DNA from: Taxillus chinensis
Taxonomy: Eukaryota > Streptophyta > Magnoliopsida > Santalales > Loranthaceae
Direction: 5' to 3'
Assembly: GCA_023512835.1 (NCBI GenBank)
Contig: CM042087.1
Coordinates: 46,172,249-46,236,248, forward strand
Length of the DNA stretch: 64,000 nucleotides
Under the pieces are notes generated by a model that had not been told where the DNA came from, made no database searches, and saw only the letters and a program-made list of their open reading frames with translations. Shown here in pieces: positions 35,141 through 47,116 of this stretch; the first letter of the stretch is position 1, and each line of letters begins with the position of its first letter. The translations under genes and the position numbers were made by a program.

Positions 35141-36638
35141 TGATAGCATGTGCATAAATATCAAAATATTCTAATTAGGGTATATAAATGCCAATGTGAA
35201 TATTTTAATATTGATATAAATTTTTCAAGTACAAAATCAATTTTCTTTTCAATCCAGTTTTTTAAAACCGAAAATCATTGCAAAACTGAAGTTATGTGGC
35301 GTGACATAACTTAAGAATCATAGTACATAATACTAATTAATAATTATGATATTTTATTAATATTTATCAATCCAGTTTTTAAATCATAGTACAGAATCAT
35401 TTTTCTTTTCAAAGCCTCGGAAGAATTTAATTTGAATAAAAACAGCATATATGTACGGAGAAATGCATTTACTTAGGGGGGGAACAAACAGGAGAAGACT
35501 AAGGATTTGTGATACTGGGAGGTTGGGGAGTGGCGGGCGATATTTTATAGGGCGAGAGAATTGTCCAAACTCAGAGGTGGCGAGGAGTTTGGTAAAGCAG
35601 AAGGGTGGAATGGAGCTACTACGCATGCAACCGTAAAAGGGGAAGGGATGGGTGGTGGAGCTACAGAGAAAGCAAAATCGAGAAAGAGAGAGGGAGAGGG
35701 AGAGGGAGAGGGAGAGGGGGGTTGGTTGTATTGTATGTATGGATGGAGGGAGTGGGGTGGTGGCGGGTCAGGCAATCAATAAAGAAATGGCACAAGAAAG
35801 GGGAAGGTGGAGAGTCCACAATAATTTGGCATCGAATAAGCTTATGGGCAATTGGCCATGAGGGGGAATCGCGCACGCACTGCTGTTGAATCCCAAGATC
35901 TGCAACCCCATCCCCATCCCCATCCCAATCCCAATCCCAATCCCAATCCCAATCCCATCAATTATTTAATTAAACCCCCAACCTTTCCCATCCTCAGAGA
36001 TAAAATCACAAAAGAGAGAGAGATAGAGAGAGAGAGCGCGCTCTCCAATAATGAAGAAATAAAGAAGCTGGTAGTGAGCTAGAAAGGCAGAGCTAATTGG
36101 TGCTCTGTCGGGAAGTTGCTCGCAAAAGAAAAGGTAAGCGTTCACACACACACACACACACACACACACATCCTCTTCTTCTTTTGTTAACTTTAAAGCT
36201 ATAAAACCTCGCTCGCTGATTTCGTCTCTCTGGTTTGTTAGTGGATGGGATGAACATTTTTCAGTCAGGGGAGGTCTTCTTTTACGTAAAAATTAATTGT
36301 AGCCGCTTTAGCTTTCCATGGGGGTGGAGGATTCCCAGAGGGAAAGAAAACTCTAGGCCCACTAAAGCAGTCCCTGTTGATGTGACTCCATATTAAAGAT
36401 CACTGCAACACCTCCACAACAACAACAACAAGCCAAGCCAAAAGCCCATCACTGCTTTTGTTTTTTTATGGTTTCTTTTTTGTTTTTTTTGTTTTTGTTT
36501 TTGTTTTTTTTCCAAGTAGCGGATGCCAAATTGTTATTCTCGTGGGTGGTCTGGTCGGTTGGTTATCAAACTCATTGCACATAGTAAGTACACACACACA
36601 CCCCCTCGATAGTCTATACATTACCGCGGTGGGTGGAA
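35141..36638. promoter_or_regulatory. Upstream region and spliced 5' leader of the SANT gene
   Basis: The proximal 1 kb holds several simple arrays: GGGAGA repeats (about 35684-35718), CCCAAT/CCCCAT hexamers (35906-35957), a GA tract (36011-36036) and a CA run (about 36146-36170). AAAAGGTAAGCG near 36131 is a strong 5' splice site and TTCCAAGTAG at 36510-36519 a plausible acceptor, so a leader intron 36134-36519 is inferred. A 29-codon upstream ORF (36523-36612) ends 26 bp before the main start. Confidence 0.5.
35906..35957. repeat. CCCAAT/CCCCAT hexanucleotide array
   Basis: About nine tandem hexamers: first CCCCAT units then CCCAAT units, giving five CCAAT pentamers in phase every 6 bp. 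It lies about 700 bp before the SANT-gene start codon. Confidence 0.85.
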
Positions 36639-39600
36639 ATGGCGGCAGAGTCAAACACGGGCTTCCCCCACAACAGGGTGACTCTCCCTCCTCGGCCCGC
36701 CGCTCTGAATCCTCCTCGCCCGGCGATGCCATTTCAATCCGGCGCCGCGGTTGGCGGCAGAAGCGCAACGACAGCGGAGATGATTCCCTTGGGCAGCTAC
36801 TTCGGGATCGACGGTGACGCCAGCAACACCGGCGTTTTAGCTGGAAATGCAAATCTGGTGGGCGGTAGTAGCAGCCACCCAGCAATCATGCGGGGCCAGC
36901 CGCCCACCACCTCTCCTGCTTCGTCTCTTGTCTTCGATTCGCTGTCCGCGCTTAACTACGGCAATGGTTTGCCCGCCGAGTGGTCTGTCGAGGAACAGTA
37001 CATTTTGGAGAAAGGCATCCAAAAGTAGGTCGCCATTTACAGAGCTAATCCAGTTTACTCGTGTCATGTAAATCATGCAATTTTTGGGACTTCAACTTAA
37101 AAACGAACAACAGCAAAATAAATAAATAAATCCTATTATTACAATTGGACTGGGCGGCTCTAAAGCCTGCGAGGCTGCGCCCAAACTAAACACTAGTGGG
37201 TAGTTACCCAATTCCATTGCAATCCCGATAATGTGATCAGTTCTCAATTGTTTATCCGGACTCTGTTTGTTTCAGGTATGAGACTTGCAAATTTCATATG
37301 TTTGTTGGACTATGGAAATTCGGTTATTCGTGGCACTTTTTATATTCCTTTCTCATTCCTTCTCTCTTTTGGAGTAACACCAAATGGGAAAAAAATATAC
37401 TCCTTGATTCTTTTTCTGTGTAAATCCAAATGGTCTCATTTTGTTATTTCCTTTTTTAAGATTGCAAGCTCTGTAGACAAATTTGAAAACCCTTTTTAGC
37501 TATTGAGAAAATGGGATTTTAGGTTCTTCGTATCCAATCACGTTCTTTGACAATGTTATATCAGTCACGAGTCTTTATCTCCACTAATGTTTACTCATTT
37601 TTGGATATCAGTGTTTTTCATAGGACACACACAGAGATACATATTGGTTTTCTAAGTAATGCTGGTTTTATCTGTTTCTTCATTAAAAGTGTAGATATGC
37701 CAACGATCCAAATACTACGAAGTATGTGAAGATTGCAGCTGGACTGAAAGACAAAACGGTGCGTGATGTTGCTTTGAGGTGCAGATGGACAATGGTGGGC
37801 TCTTCACTTTTTGTTCTAAAGTTTTATTAGCTTCATTTTTTTTTCTTCGATAAACCAAGATAAGGGATAGTGTGCTAGATTCCATAAATTTGATATGCAG
37901 ACCCTGTAGTTATAAAAGAGAGAAAACAAGATATTATTTTTGAAATGATATTATAGGCATATAGGGATTGCTTTACTTGTTCCACACTCCTAGTTAAGTA
38001 ACATAATAGACAATGGGACTAGCCCACGAACAGTAACATAATTAATATATATTATCATCATACTATTTGTATTTTAATAATAAATGAGAGAGAATGTATG
38101 AGAGGTAGGGATTGAGGAAACAAAATAATTAATTAATATGAAGCTGCAAGTTGAAAGTTTCAAGAACGTACAGGCATTAATTTGAAATCCAAAAAAAGGA
38201 CATAGATGAAACTCATGGATGAACAACACTATGGGGAATGGTTTATTTCATTGGCTTCCTAAGAACCCCTAAAAGTATAATGTACTACTACAACAGCATG
38301 TTCATAAGAAATATTGTATAATAAACTTTTAACAAAATATAGAACTTCTTATTTACCTCATCCTACAAATTTGTAGAGATTCAATTAAAATATCTATTTG
38401 TTAGCGATATCATGTAGAACATGATAATCATTTCTAAAAGAAGTACTATGTAGCCAGCCCAAATCCTAGTTGGTAACCAATAATTAATTACCTCAAAGTT
38501 TTCTTTCCCTACGCCTATTCTTTAATATATAACATTCTTGTTTATTTGCGTTTTAGTCAAAGAAGCTTCAATGCTTCTCTTAGATCCTGAAATTTCATTT
38601 TAGGAACTTGTGTCGTGGAAGTTGTAGCCTATGCAATTAGGTTTGCTTGTATTAAAAAGAGCAGCCTGCTCTCTTAATATAAATGGACACCAAGGGCTAC
38701 GATCCAAGCATGCTTGAATAATCATATGGAACTTTGTCTTATAAATTTGCCTTCTGAGATGCAAAAGCTGTGAGATACAGATAATTGTCTAGGCGAGACT
38801 CCTACAATTGGAGCAACTAGTGAGATTTTAGCTATTCCCTCTCATTATTCCTTTTATTTGTAATCTTTCCAACTATTATCTTCCAGATTCAGATCTTGGA
38901 GTGCTAACCATTTACAGATTGCAAGTTGAGAGTTTCTTGAACTTATAAGCATTCATTTGAAACCAGAAAAAGAAAAAAGAAGAGTGTTGATGAAGCTCAA
39001 AGTAGAAAAAAACTAAGGGCGGTAATTTGTTTCATTGACAACTTGAGGACCCCTATAAATGTAATATATTCCTAGAACATTATGTTCATAAGAAATTTTG
39101 ATAATAAAGATATAGAATTTTTTATTAACCTCATCCTTCAATTTTTGACGGATTCAATTAAGATATTTATCTGATAAGGATTGGTCCTTGACACAATTTA
39201 GTCATGGATAATAATAATATCATGGATGATACTCCTACCTTATTGGGAAGATTTCATTATGTTTTTTTTTCTTAATATTATTATAAATTTTATTTTATAA
39301 GCCCTTAGCTGTCCTACTTTATTTGAATTATGTCTTTTCCTATTTGGATTTTTATTATGTATTTACTTTAAGACTTTATTTTCTATTCTTCAAACATGTT
39401 ATGGCAATTGACTTTGCCATAGGTGACTCTTTTTCCCATATTTCACACTTGGATTTAATCCTATAAATAAGATGATAACTCACTTGTAAAAGTCACTTTG
39501 ATATTGGAATGTCTGAATTTATTGCAATAAATTTCTTTGTCCATTTTGCCACTGGCAACCTTAGGGTTAGTAGCTATTCTGCTATTAATAACCATAGTTT

Positions 39601-42600
39601 TCAATTCCTTTGTTAATTTATTATTTTTCATTGGGTTGATTGTCTTTCCAAAATATGTCCTACATCATATTGGTGTTAGAGCGAGTTATCGTGATGTTAT
39701 CACAATCAATAGATCCACCTTCAACTATCATATTATCATCATTCATCATTGCCGCTATCGCCGACCAAAAATTCATGGGCCCAAATCTGTGAGGAAAATC
39801 AAGATCGAGTAGAAGGAGGCTTGTATTGTCTTTAACTCTTTGGTGTGAGTTGTTGCTTCCGTTCATTGCCACTATTACATTATCACTGTCATTGTGGTTT
39901 TCTTGTCTATTCAGTGCCTTAAACCAACTATTTTCATGTGTTGGGTTACAAAAGGGAGGTACGTCTTCCCTTAGTTCAATTTCCTTTTAACTGCATCCTT
40001 GTTGGAATATTAAATGTCATTATATATCTGTTATTTTTTAGAGTGGGCTTAGCCTATTAGTTTATTAGGTTAAGAGTGCTGGTGTAAGCAAGAAGTATGT
40101 GTGTGTGTGTTTGTGTGTACAGCATTTACATCATAAACTTCCTCTCTTTTATTACTTGCTATCAAAGCATAGGTTTCAAATCTTGGGGTTTCAACAAGGT
40201 CTTATGTTTGTGCCACTATCTGCAACTTGCTGTTGGTGGATGTAGTAGTTTGTGTTTTTTTTTTGTTCATTTTTTTGGGTAGGTATTCTTTTGTCATGGT
40301 TTGTGCTATAGAAGAAGTCATGTCAGGAAAAGGGAAAAAAAGAAAAAAAACAGAGAATCAGAAAATGAAGAGCAAATGTTTGCAATTCCTCCTATCCAGA
40401 TGGACACCTGCTATCCCTGTAGTGCAAACACCATTCCTTCCTTCGTTTCTCATTCCCACTGCTGCTACTAAATTGTTGAACATGTCTTTGGCAATGGATT
40501 TATTGCAAAATGCAAAATGACATAAATCCCCTAGCTTAGAAATTGGAGAAATCAGAGAACATGTTGACAAAAGCAAATCTCCCGTACAAGTTGGCTGAGG
40601 AGTGCTGATTGATGAGATGCACAGACCTATCATAATATTAGATCTCACTGTTGTTGTGGAGGTTCTGTAGAGGGCCTGGTCATTGTTGTGGAAATACCAT
40701 GGAATACTTCACTGTTGATGTATCTGTTGTTCATGCTTTGTGATGAACTCAGTAATTCCTTTGTTGTTGGTTTGTTTGTTAATTTTTAAAAGTGATATGA
40801 TGAATGAAGGGAAGATTTTCCTTGATCATGCTTCTAGCGTTGAAGCTCAACCAATAATTTTATTTTTGTGCCAATCTAATGAAAGTTCTGTTGTAAGGGG
40901 AGAACTGATTAGTGTGGTATTTTCTGGAGTGTATTCCGCAACAAGCAGAGTGTGAGATATTAACTTCAGCTTGAGGGGACAGCCGTAATCCTAAGTTAAT
41001 AAGGAGTGGCAGCAAAACTCTAGATTGATCAATGCAGGCGAACTGTGCTTATGTGTTGTAAATATTATTTATTATCAGGTTTGATTATATTATGAGTAGT
41101 AGAGTTCAAGGCATATTTGAATTCTAAGGAATAGGAAAGTTCTAGGTATAACAGAGTGCTGGGAATGGCGTAGTTATGTATTTGGTAGTGTCTATGCTGC
41201 ATAGTTCTCTTCAAATTCTAAGTGTATTTAGGTGTTTATTCTAGGTGAACTCTTCAAATTCTCTTCAATGTCAGAAAATTTTATTTTATATTAAATTGTT
41301 TGCGCACAGAGAAAGCGGAGGAAACTAGAAGAATATAATGCAGGAAAGAAGGTAAAGGACAAGAAGGTATGTGCTTACATCATCTTTGATAGTCTTTTGC
41401 ATCATCTTATTAAAATGAAGTTTCATTGTTTTTAGACCTCAATTATATATGATCTATTATTAATAATGAATGATCTTTTAAATTCCTTAAAATCTGTTTG
41501 TGTGAGGGGATGAAGGGTTACAATCACTGTAGCTTCTGAAACTGGTTAGAGGACCAAACTTGGAGGTGAACGCATAAACAATACAACTCCCCAAAGTCCC
41601 AAACCATTTTGAGTCATCCAAACGGGCTGCAATCTACAACTCCAGTATATCAGTCTTTGTTACTGCTGAAAGCACCATGAACTAGTGATTGTTAATTTTA
41701 GTAATTATTTTACCTTCGAATAATCATAGGAAGTATTAATTAGTGGTTGGGTTTAGCTTTGGGTCCCATTTCTTCTCTTGTGAAAGTATTATAACTAGTA
41801 TTTTTCCCTAGCTCAAAAGAATAAGGATTGAATGCAGGGATTTGTGGTTCTTTTCTCTCTCAATTCGCTCTCCTCAATCTGCCACTGTCTACAATTATCG
41901 AAGTTTAAGGATTTAACCTATGTTTTTCCTTGAAATTATCATTTTCACTGCATGTGGCAATTCATGTCTTCCAATTGTACCACTGCAAAAGCCTGATAAG
42001 AGATGAGAATGGTTCTCAGCTAAGAACTGTATTCCTGATTTGGACAGTCTTTGACTCTCTGCTTTAGACCAACTAGGAAGTCATAAATCCGCATCTTCTC
42101 CACTCACTCGTGAACTTAAATAGCATCATCAGCATTCTTCAAGTCCAAGGGATCATATAGATCAAATTGTAGATTTTTGTAGTATTGCGATAGGGTCAAT
42201 TCTACCTGGTTTAATTCATGAGCCCTCCACAATTCAAATGCCCCAGAATCATTATTCACTTGGGAGCATGTTTCTTGTGCTCCTTTCCACACCTGAGTTG
42301 AATTGTTTATCAGCTTACAACCTTGGGCCATAGAAGGTTCCCTTGACTTGATTGGAACAGCCATGATAAAAAATTGTTTGTATTCCATTTATCTCGTGAT
42401 GGCCCCTCTTCCAATGACCTCTGAAGAGTCTGTTTGAGATAGCTTGCATACCCAGAAGAGAGAGAGATATGGTTGATGTAGATGACTGTTGGGACAAAAT
42501 CCTAATGCTTTGATACCAAGTTCATAAAAAATGAGGGTTGATGTAGATGACTATTGGGACAAAACCCTAAGGTTTGATACCAAGTTGATGAAAAATGAGG

Positions 42601-45338
42601 GCTTGGCCATTAGAATAGAGAGAGAGAGAGAAGGTTGATGTAGATGATTGTTGGGACAAAATTCTAATGCTCCGATACCAAGTTGATAAAAATGACGGTT
42701 GATGTAAAACCCTAAGGCTCTGATATCAAGTTGATAAAAAATGAAGGCTTGTCCATTAGAATAGCCACCTTTAGGGCTCGTTTGGTACGCGGGAATGAAA
42801 TTGAGGGGAATGAAATCATTAAGAGAATGAAATTGACATTGGAAACAGAATGAAATTTTTGATTACTTTGTCTATGTTTGGTATACAAGATTAAACAAGG
42901 TAATGTATTACCAAAATTATTGAAATATCCTTATTTTTTAATTATTTTTTTTAAATTTATCTTCTCACGCGTCGCATCGTCTTCCTCTTCGTGTAGCATC
43001 ATCTTCACGGCCGACTGCGACAGGGCGGCGTTTCTGGGCGGGGGGAGATCGGTGGTGGACTGGGTGACGGTGAAGGGCGTGTGCGATGGGGGAGAGGGGC
43101 TAGGCGACGGGGAATCAATTTTCCCCTACGTGGGGGTATAAGATTCCACATGTATTTGATTGCCTTCCCTATTTTCATACCAAACGTGGGAAAGGAATGC
43201 AATCTGATTCCTTTCCTTTCCTTTCTCGCATACCAAACATGCTATCACTGTCTATAATAATGACTAACTCACTCTACAACCTAATTATGGCCTATAATTC
43301 CAACCTCATGTTTTTAAATATATCATAAATGATAATTATTAATTGATTGAAATCTAGTCACATATGACAATAAACAGATGCAATAAATAAAAAAACTAAA
43401 TATAGTATGCCTATGTTGCTATATCTCTAACACAATCATATGTTTACAGCAATTTCTTTTTATGTACACATTATTGGAGTTTTAAACTTTTAAAGGGAAA
43501 TTCCGTTGATTCCTTTAAATTATTAAATCATTAATGTTAATTTGAGATCCAGTATTCTAAAGCTAATGCCTCTTCAGGATAAACTGGTGGAATCATCCTC
43601 AAATTCAAAGATAAATATTTCTTCAGTTCCATCTTTGAACATGGCGGAACATTCTTTTACAATGCACCACATGGACCAGAATGTTTGTTTACCTTATGAG
43701 GGTTTGTTTTTATTAGTTTTCTTTAATTCATATGGTTGTCTTGCTATCTTAACTATTGATCAAGGTTGCTTGCAGTTATCAACTTTCATGTTTTTTTTCT
43801 GCGTCTCTCAGCACTAAATTGCACAGCAAAGAACCTTTTGGAACAGAATGCTCAGGTTTTTGAGCAGATAGCAGCCAATTTTTCTATGCTTAAGGTGAAT
43901 AGTTCTTCCTTGATTCTTGATAAAAATATGATTTACTCCGAGTCTGACATTTTAAATTAAATAAGAGAATAATCTAGTAAAGATTCAGTTCAAATTCTCC
44001 TCAACCAATTTTGAGTTTTTGTTTGGTATCAGGTTATACATTCCTTGTTTATGGGCCACTCATAATATGATTGATAGTTTATGTATTCTTCAACCCATAC
44101 TTGTGTTGACCCAAGTAATTGAATTAAAGGCTCAATTGTTGTTGTGTTGTCACCCCATACCTGTACTATCCATACCTATAATAAAACTAAGGCCTTGACA
44201 ACCCAAATTTAAGGCCATCTTCATGAAAAACCGTTCTCATTTTGGTAATGATGCATATTAGAACAAATTGTTCCTGTTATATATATTTCTGCATACTTTT
44301 TTATACTGCCAAATGATGAGTTCTATGCATGGCTTCTTGAAATTGAAAGATGTAAAGTCTCTGCCTTCTGTTCTTTTTTTTTTGTTGGCTACTTATTTCT
44401 CTCCTCATGGTAGGGGTATGTTTAGAAGATTGATGCAGTATATAAAGGTCTGATATTCATAGCACATACATCCGAACATTAATATAAGATTCTTTGTGTC
44501 AAAATTAGGCCTTATAGAATAATATAATATAAATAATTACTTTGTTCATAATCAAGATTTTTTTTGCAAAAGTTGATTTTCTAGCTAAATTTTAGCTAAA
44601 GAATAGCCACCACTACTAGTGTTCTAGCCTATCCGAGTTATGGTTTGATTCGGATGAGTTATTAAGACATACGAGTTGTGAATCTGTTTGGTCCAACACT
44701 ACATGATTCACAGTTTGACTTGAACAAGTCAGCTGAATTTGAAAATTATGACTGGAGCTGTTGTCATAAAGGCATCAGTTCATTGTTTAAGTGACTCCCC
44801 ACAGTAGTTCTACGTTATTGGCTGCACTAAATTGAGCATGCTAGACGCTCAGCGTTTTGACTGCAGAGGGGAGAATTACTTTACCCTTTTGTTGCTCTTT
44901 GCAGTCTTCTGTTTCAATAAAAGCTTACAATTTTTGTTGTCTGTTGTGATAATGTTGCAGTACATCAATTTTTTCGCATAAAATATAAATTGTGCCATTA
45001 TTCTCAGCAGTATTGACTTGTTTTATTGTACGCTCCTGAAGCAGTTACAGGATAACATTGATCTATTTTACCAGACAAGATACAATATTACTGCCATTCT
45101 CAATGAGTATGTCGATGTTACTAGTACTTCTTATTTAACCATCACTTGTGGTCATGGGTTCCTATTGTTTATTATATATATTTGTTGATGCTCTTTGTTT
45201 GGCTTCTGAAGATGTTTCAATTATTGCAGCATGAAAAATATTCCAGGCATCATGAGTCAGATGCCACCATTGCCTGTATGCATCAATGAGGATCTCGCAG
45301 CCAGTATTCTTCCATATGCAACTCAAGTAAACTCGTGA
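36639..45338 (+). CDS. SANT/Myb-like protein with DUF3755 domain
   Basis: Seven coding exons join in phase: 36639-37024, 37695-37794, 41310-41366, 43578-43701, 43812-43894, 45045-45106, 45230-45338, giving 306 residues. The N-terminal ~115 residues are Pro/Gly/Ser-rich. Residues ~118-162 form a SANT/Myb-like domain split by intron 1 (EWSVEEQYILEKGIQK, then YANDPNTTKYVKIAAGLKDK, TVRDVALRCRW). A basic RKRRKLEEYNAGKKVKDKK segment follows and may be a nuclear signal. Residues ~222-300 are DUF3755 (NLLEQNAQVFEQIAANFSML, QTRYNITAILN, NIPGIMSQMPPLPV, NEDLAASILP). This matches the plant SANT+DUF3755 family; a nuclear chromatin role is inferred from the SANT domain only. The start chosen is the first ATG in frame (GGAAATGGCGGC). 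Long introns 2 and 3 carry transposon relics, but the exons look intact. Confidence 0.88.
39188..39682 (+). mobile_element. Relic of an LTR and primer binding site
   Basis: A stretch starting TGACACAATTTAG and ending CCTACATCA is followed by TTGGTGTTAGAGC (39670-39682), close to the initiator tRNA-Met site TTGGTATCAGAGC. It contains a TATAAATAAG-type box near 39464. This is the layout of an LTR plus primer site; the internal region is not recognisable. Confidence 0.4.
40000..40172 (+). mobile_element. Second LTR/primer-site relic
   Basis: Begins TGTTGGAATATTAAATG, a common Copia LTR start, and is followed at 40156-40172 by TTGCTATCAAAGCATAG, a decayed match to TTGGTATCAGAGCATAG. The interior contains a GT run (about 40097-40117). 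Only the LTR-to-primer-site part is recognisable. Confidence 0.4.
42116..42520 (-). mobile_element. Copia gag fragment
   Basis: On the minus strand, ORF 42388-42116 carries VWKGAQETCSQVNNDSGAFE and ELTLSQYYKNLQFDLYD, which resemble the Copia gag (UBN2-type) blocks W-(6)-TYS and S-V-YY-L--LW. A primer-site-like CTTGGTATCAAAGC lies just upstream (near 42520). It is a piece of a Ty1/copia element in SANT-gene intron 3, opposite to the host gene. Confidence 0.6.
42470..42745. repeat. Four tandem ~63-bp units carrying a primer-site motif
   Basis: The unit reads GGTTGATGTAGATGACTGTT, GGGACAAAATCCTAATGCTT, TGATACCAAGTTGATAAAAA. It occurs near 42471, 42537, 42633 and 42696; the last copy is shortened. 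An AGAGAGAGAGAGAGAA run precedes the third. Each unit includes the complement of TTGGTATCA, the start of an initiator-tRNA-Met primer site. Confidence 0.8.
42774..43247. mobile_element. MITE in SANT-gene intron 3
   Basis: The ends GGGCTCGTTTGGTACGCGGG and CTCGCATACCAAACATGCTA are imperfect inverted repeats. The interior has no transposase. The TTTGG-type termini are shared by hAT- and PIF/Harbinger-derived MITEs; no convincing target duplication was found to decide. Confidence 0.6.
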
Positions 45339-47066
45339 TTAACTAAATCTGTGCATTCTGTGGTTTTGAGTTTGTTTATCTAATAGTTGTCGAGTTTGTT
45401 AACATTCTATGTCTTCTCTTGAGTTCATCATGTGACAATTACTTGGAACCCTTTTTAAAATTTGGATTTTCAGTTTTCCCTGCTAGTTTGCTATTTTAGG
45501 GTTGCACTTAGGACTTGTTCAATATATTGCTCTACATGTGATCCATTCATTAGCGCACAGTTTTTGCTTCTTTTCTTCTTTGGTTAAATAAAATCCCTTG
45601 ATAAAATATGATCCCATGCCATTATGTCTGGTTCTCTGATATGGATTTTCTTGGGGTTCTCAGACAATGATGTTTGGCTCACTACCTGGGATTCATGTAA
45701 AGCAAGAACCAAGATGTTGATGAATTCTTGAGGTAAAATTTGTTGTGTATGAAAACTTACTGTAAATGCCCAAAAAGTTGGTAGGATCTCTTCCCTCTTT
45801 CTGTGTGCACCTGTCAATCAAGTTGGATCCTTGTGGGGAAAGTAAATAGATCCAATTTTCAGATTCTAAAATGGCCGCATCAATGGATATTGAACCTGCA
45901 CGCCAGATGACGACGAAACCTTTTCTCTCCCATTATCTTCTCTCCCTTTTCTTTTCAGAAAGGACTGCTAACCGCATCATCTCTTGTAAGAAGAAACTTT
46001 GATTTAAAGCTTTGTGAATATGTTTATATACATATTAGAACATTTATCTCCAATTGCATTATAGGCACACGAAGGCATGCTCTGTCATTTTGTGCCTCTA
46101 TAATTTTATTTGTTATCATGATATTCTTTGTTTTTTTTCTTTTTAAAATTGATTGTGAGCAAACCTTATCATTTTCTCCCTTTCATTTATCAGTATCGAT
46201 GTGTTTGATATGCTGTGCTGTATGGAATTCCTAATCATGTATTGAAACTGTGCGTGATTTTGTGCGCCGGCCAAAATCATGGACTGAGAATGAGATGAAA
46301 TCACTGTTTGCTGGCTTATTGAAAGTTCGCATGATTTAGCATTAAAATGTTCAATGTACTGTCATTTCCGTTTTTGGTTTTTTGGAATATTCTTATAATG
46401 ATAGTTATGTGTTTAGTTTCCTGTTTGGAATAGGATAAACATTCCACTAATTACAAATAGAAAACTGTCTTGTTAGATAAACCCAGTCTTTCTGCAATTC
46501 TTTTACGATTAAAATTACATAATCCAAACCCAAACTTCTCTATACATTGTCTATTCTTTCTCAAGTAAATCTTTTCTTTTCGCCTTCCATTCGAAATCTG
46601 ATTGCAATTTTCCTTTCCACGTTCTTGGTTAACCTGGTTGAACGATAAATTCTAGTTTGATTTTGATTTACGTAGAACATGTACATAATTTGTAAAACGT
46701 TAAATTATGATCAAAATATAGTTCAATACTGAATAATCATGGTTTAATTTGAAAATTCATTTTTTTAAAAGTAAATTTAAAATCTGTTCAGTTTTTAAAG
46801 CTAAATTTTTTATGAACTTTTAAAATTAAAGTGTATTTAATATGGAGTTCTAAAATACAATTTTGTTTTGGAAATGTAATTATCGATTAGTAAAGAGAAA
46901 TTAGAATAGAAAATAGCAATTGATTTTTTAAAATAATTATTTGTAAATACAATTAAAAACTTATGAATAATTATTATGTTTTATAGTATAATTTAAAAAT
47001 AATAATAAGAACATTTTAAATAAATATTCTTGTTATATAAAAACGTTTTATTCTAAGTAACAGCAA

Positions 47067-47116
<50 letters not shown>

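Larger units (their letters stand above)
37795..41309 (+). other. SANT-gene intron 2 with repeats and LTR relics
   Basis: 3.5 kb. It holds a diverged duplicated segment (38143-38412 and 38921-39183; both run from a GCAAGTTGA-AGTTTC start through TGTTCATAAGAAAT to GATTCAATTAA) and two LTR/primer-site relics listed separately. Short ORFs at 39537-39812, 40227-40520 and 40740-40955 lack domains. Confidence 0.6.

Noticed and set aside
35545..35889. Several overlapping frames on both strands rich in Gly/Glu/Arg or Pro/Ser.
   Set aside because: They arise from the GGGAGA purine repeats and show no domain.
46258..46340. A protein-like stretch (SWTENEMKSLFAGLLKV) after the SANT gene suggested an extra exon.
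   Set aside because: The frame closes quickly on both sides, no splice sites fit the SANT gene, whose DUF3755 domain is already complete, and no second gene could be built.
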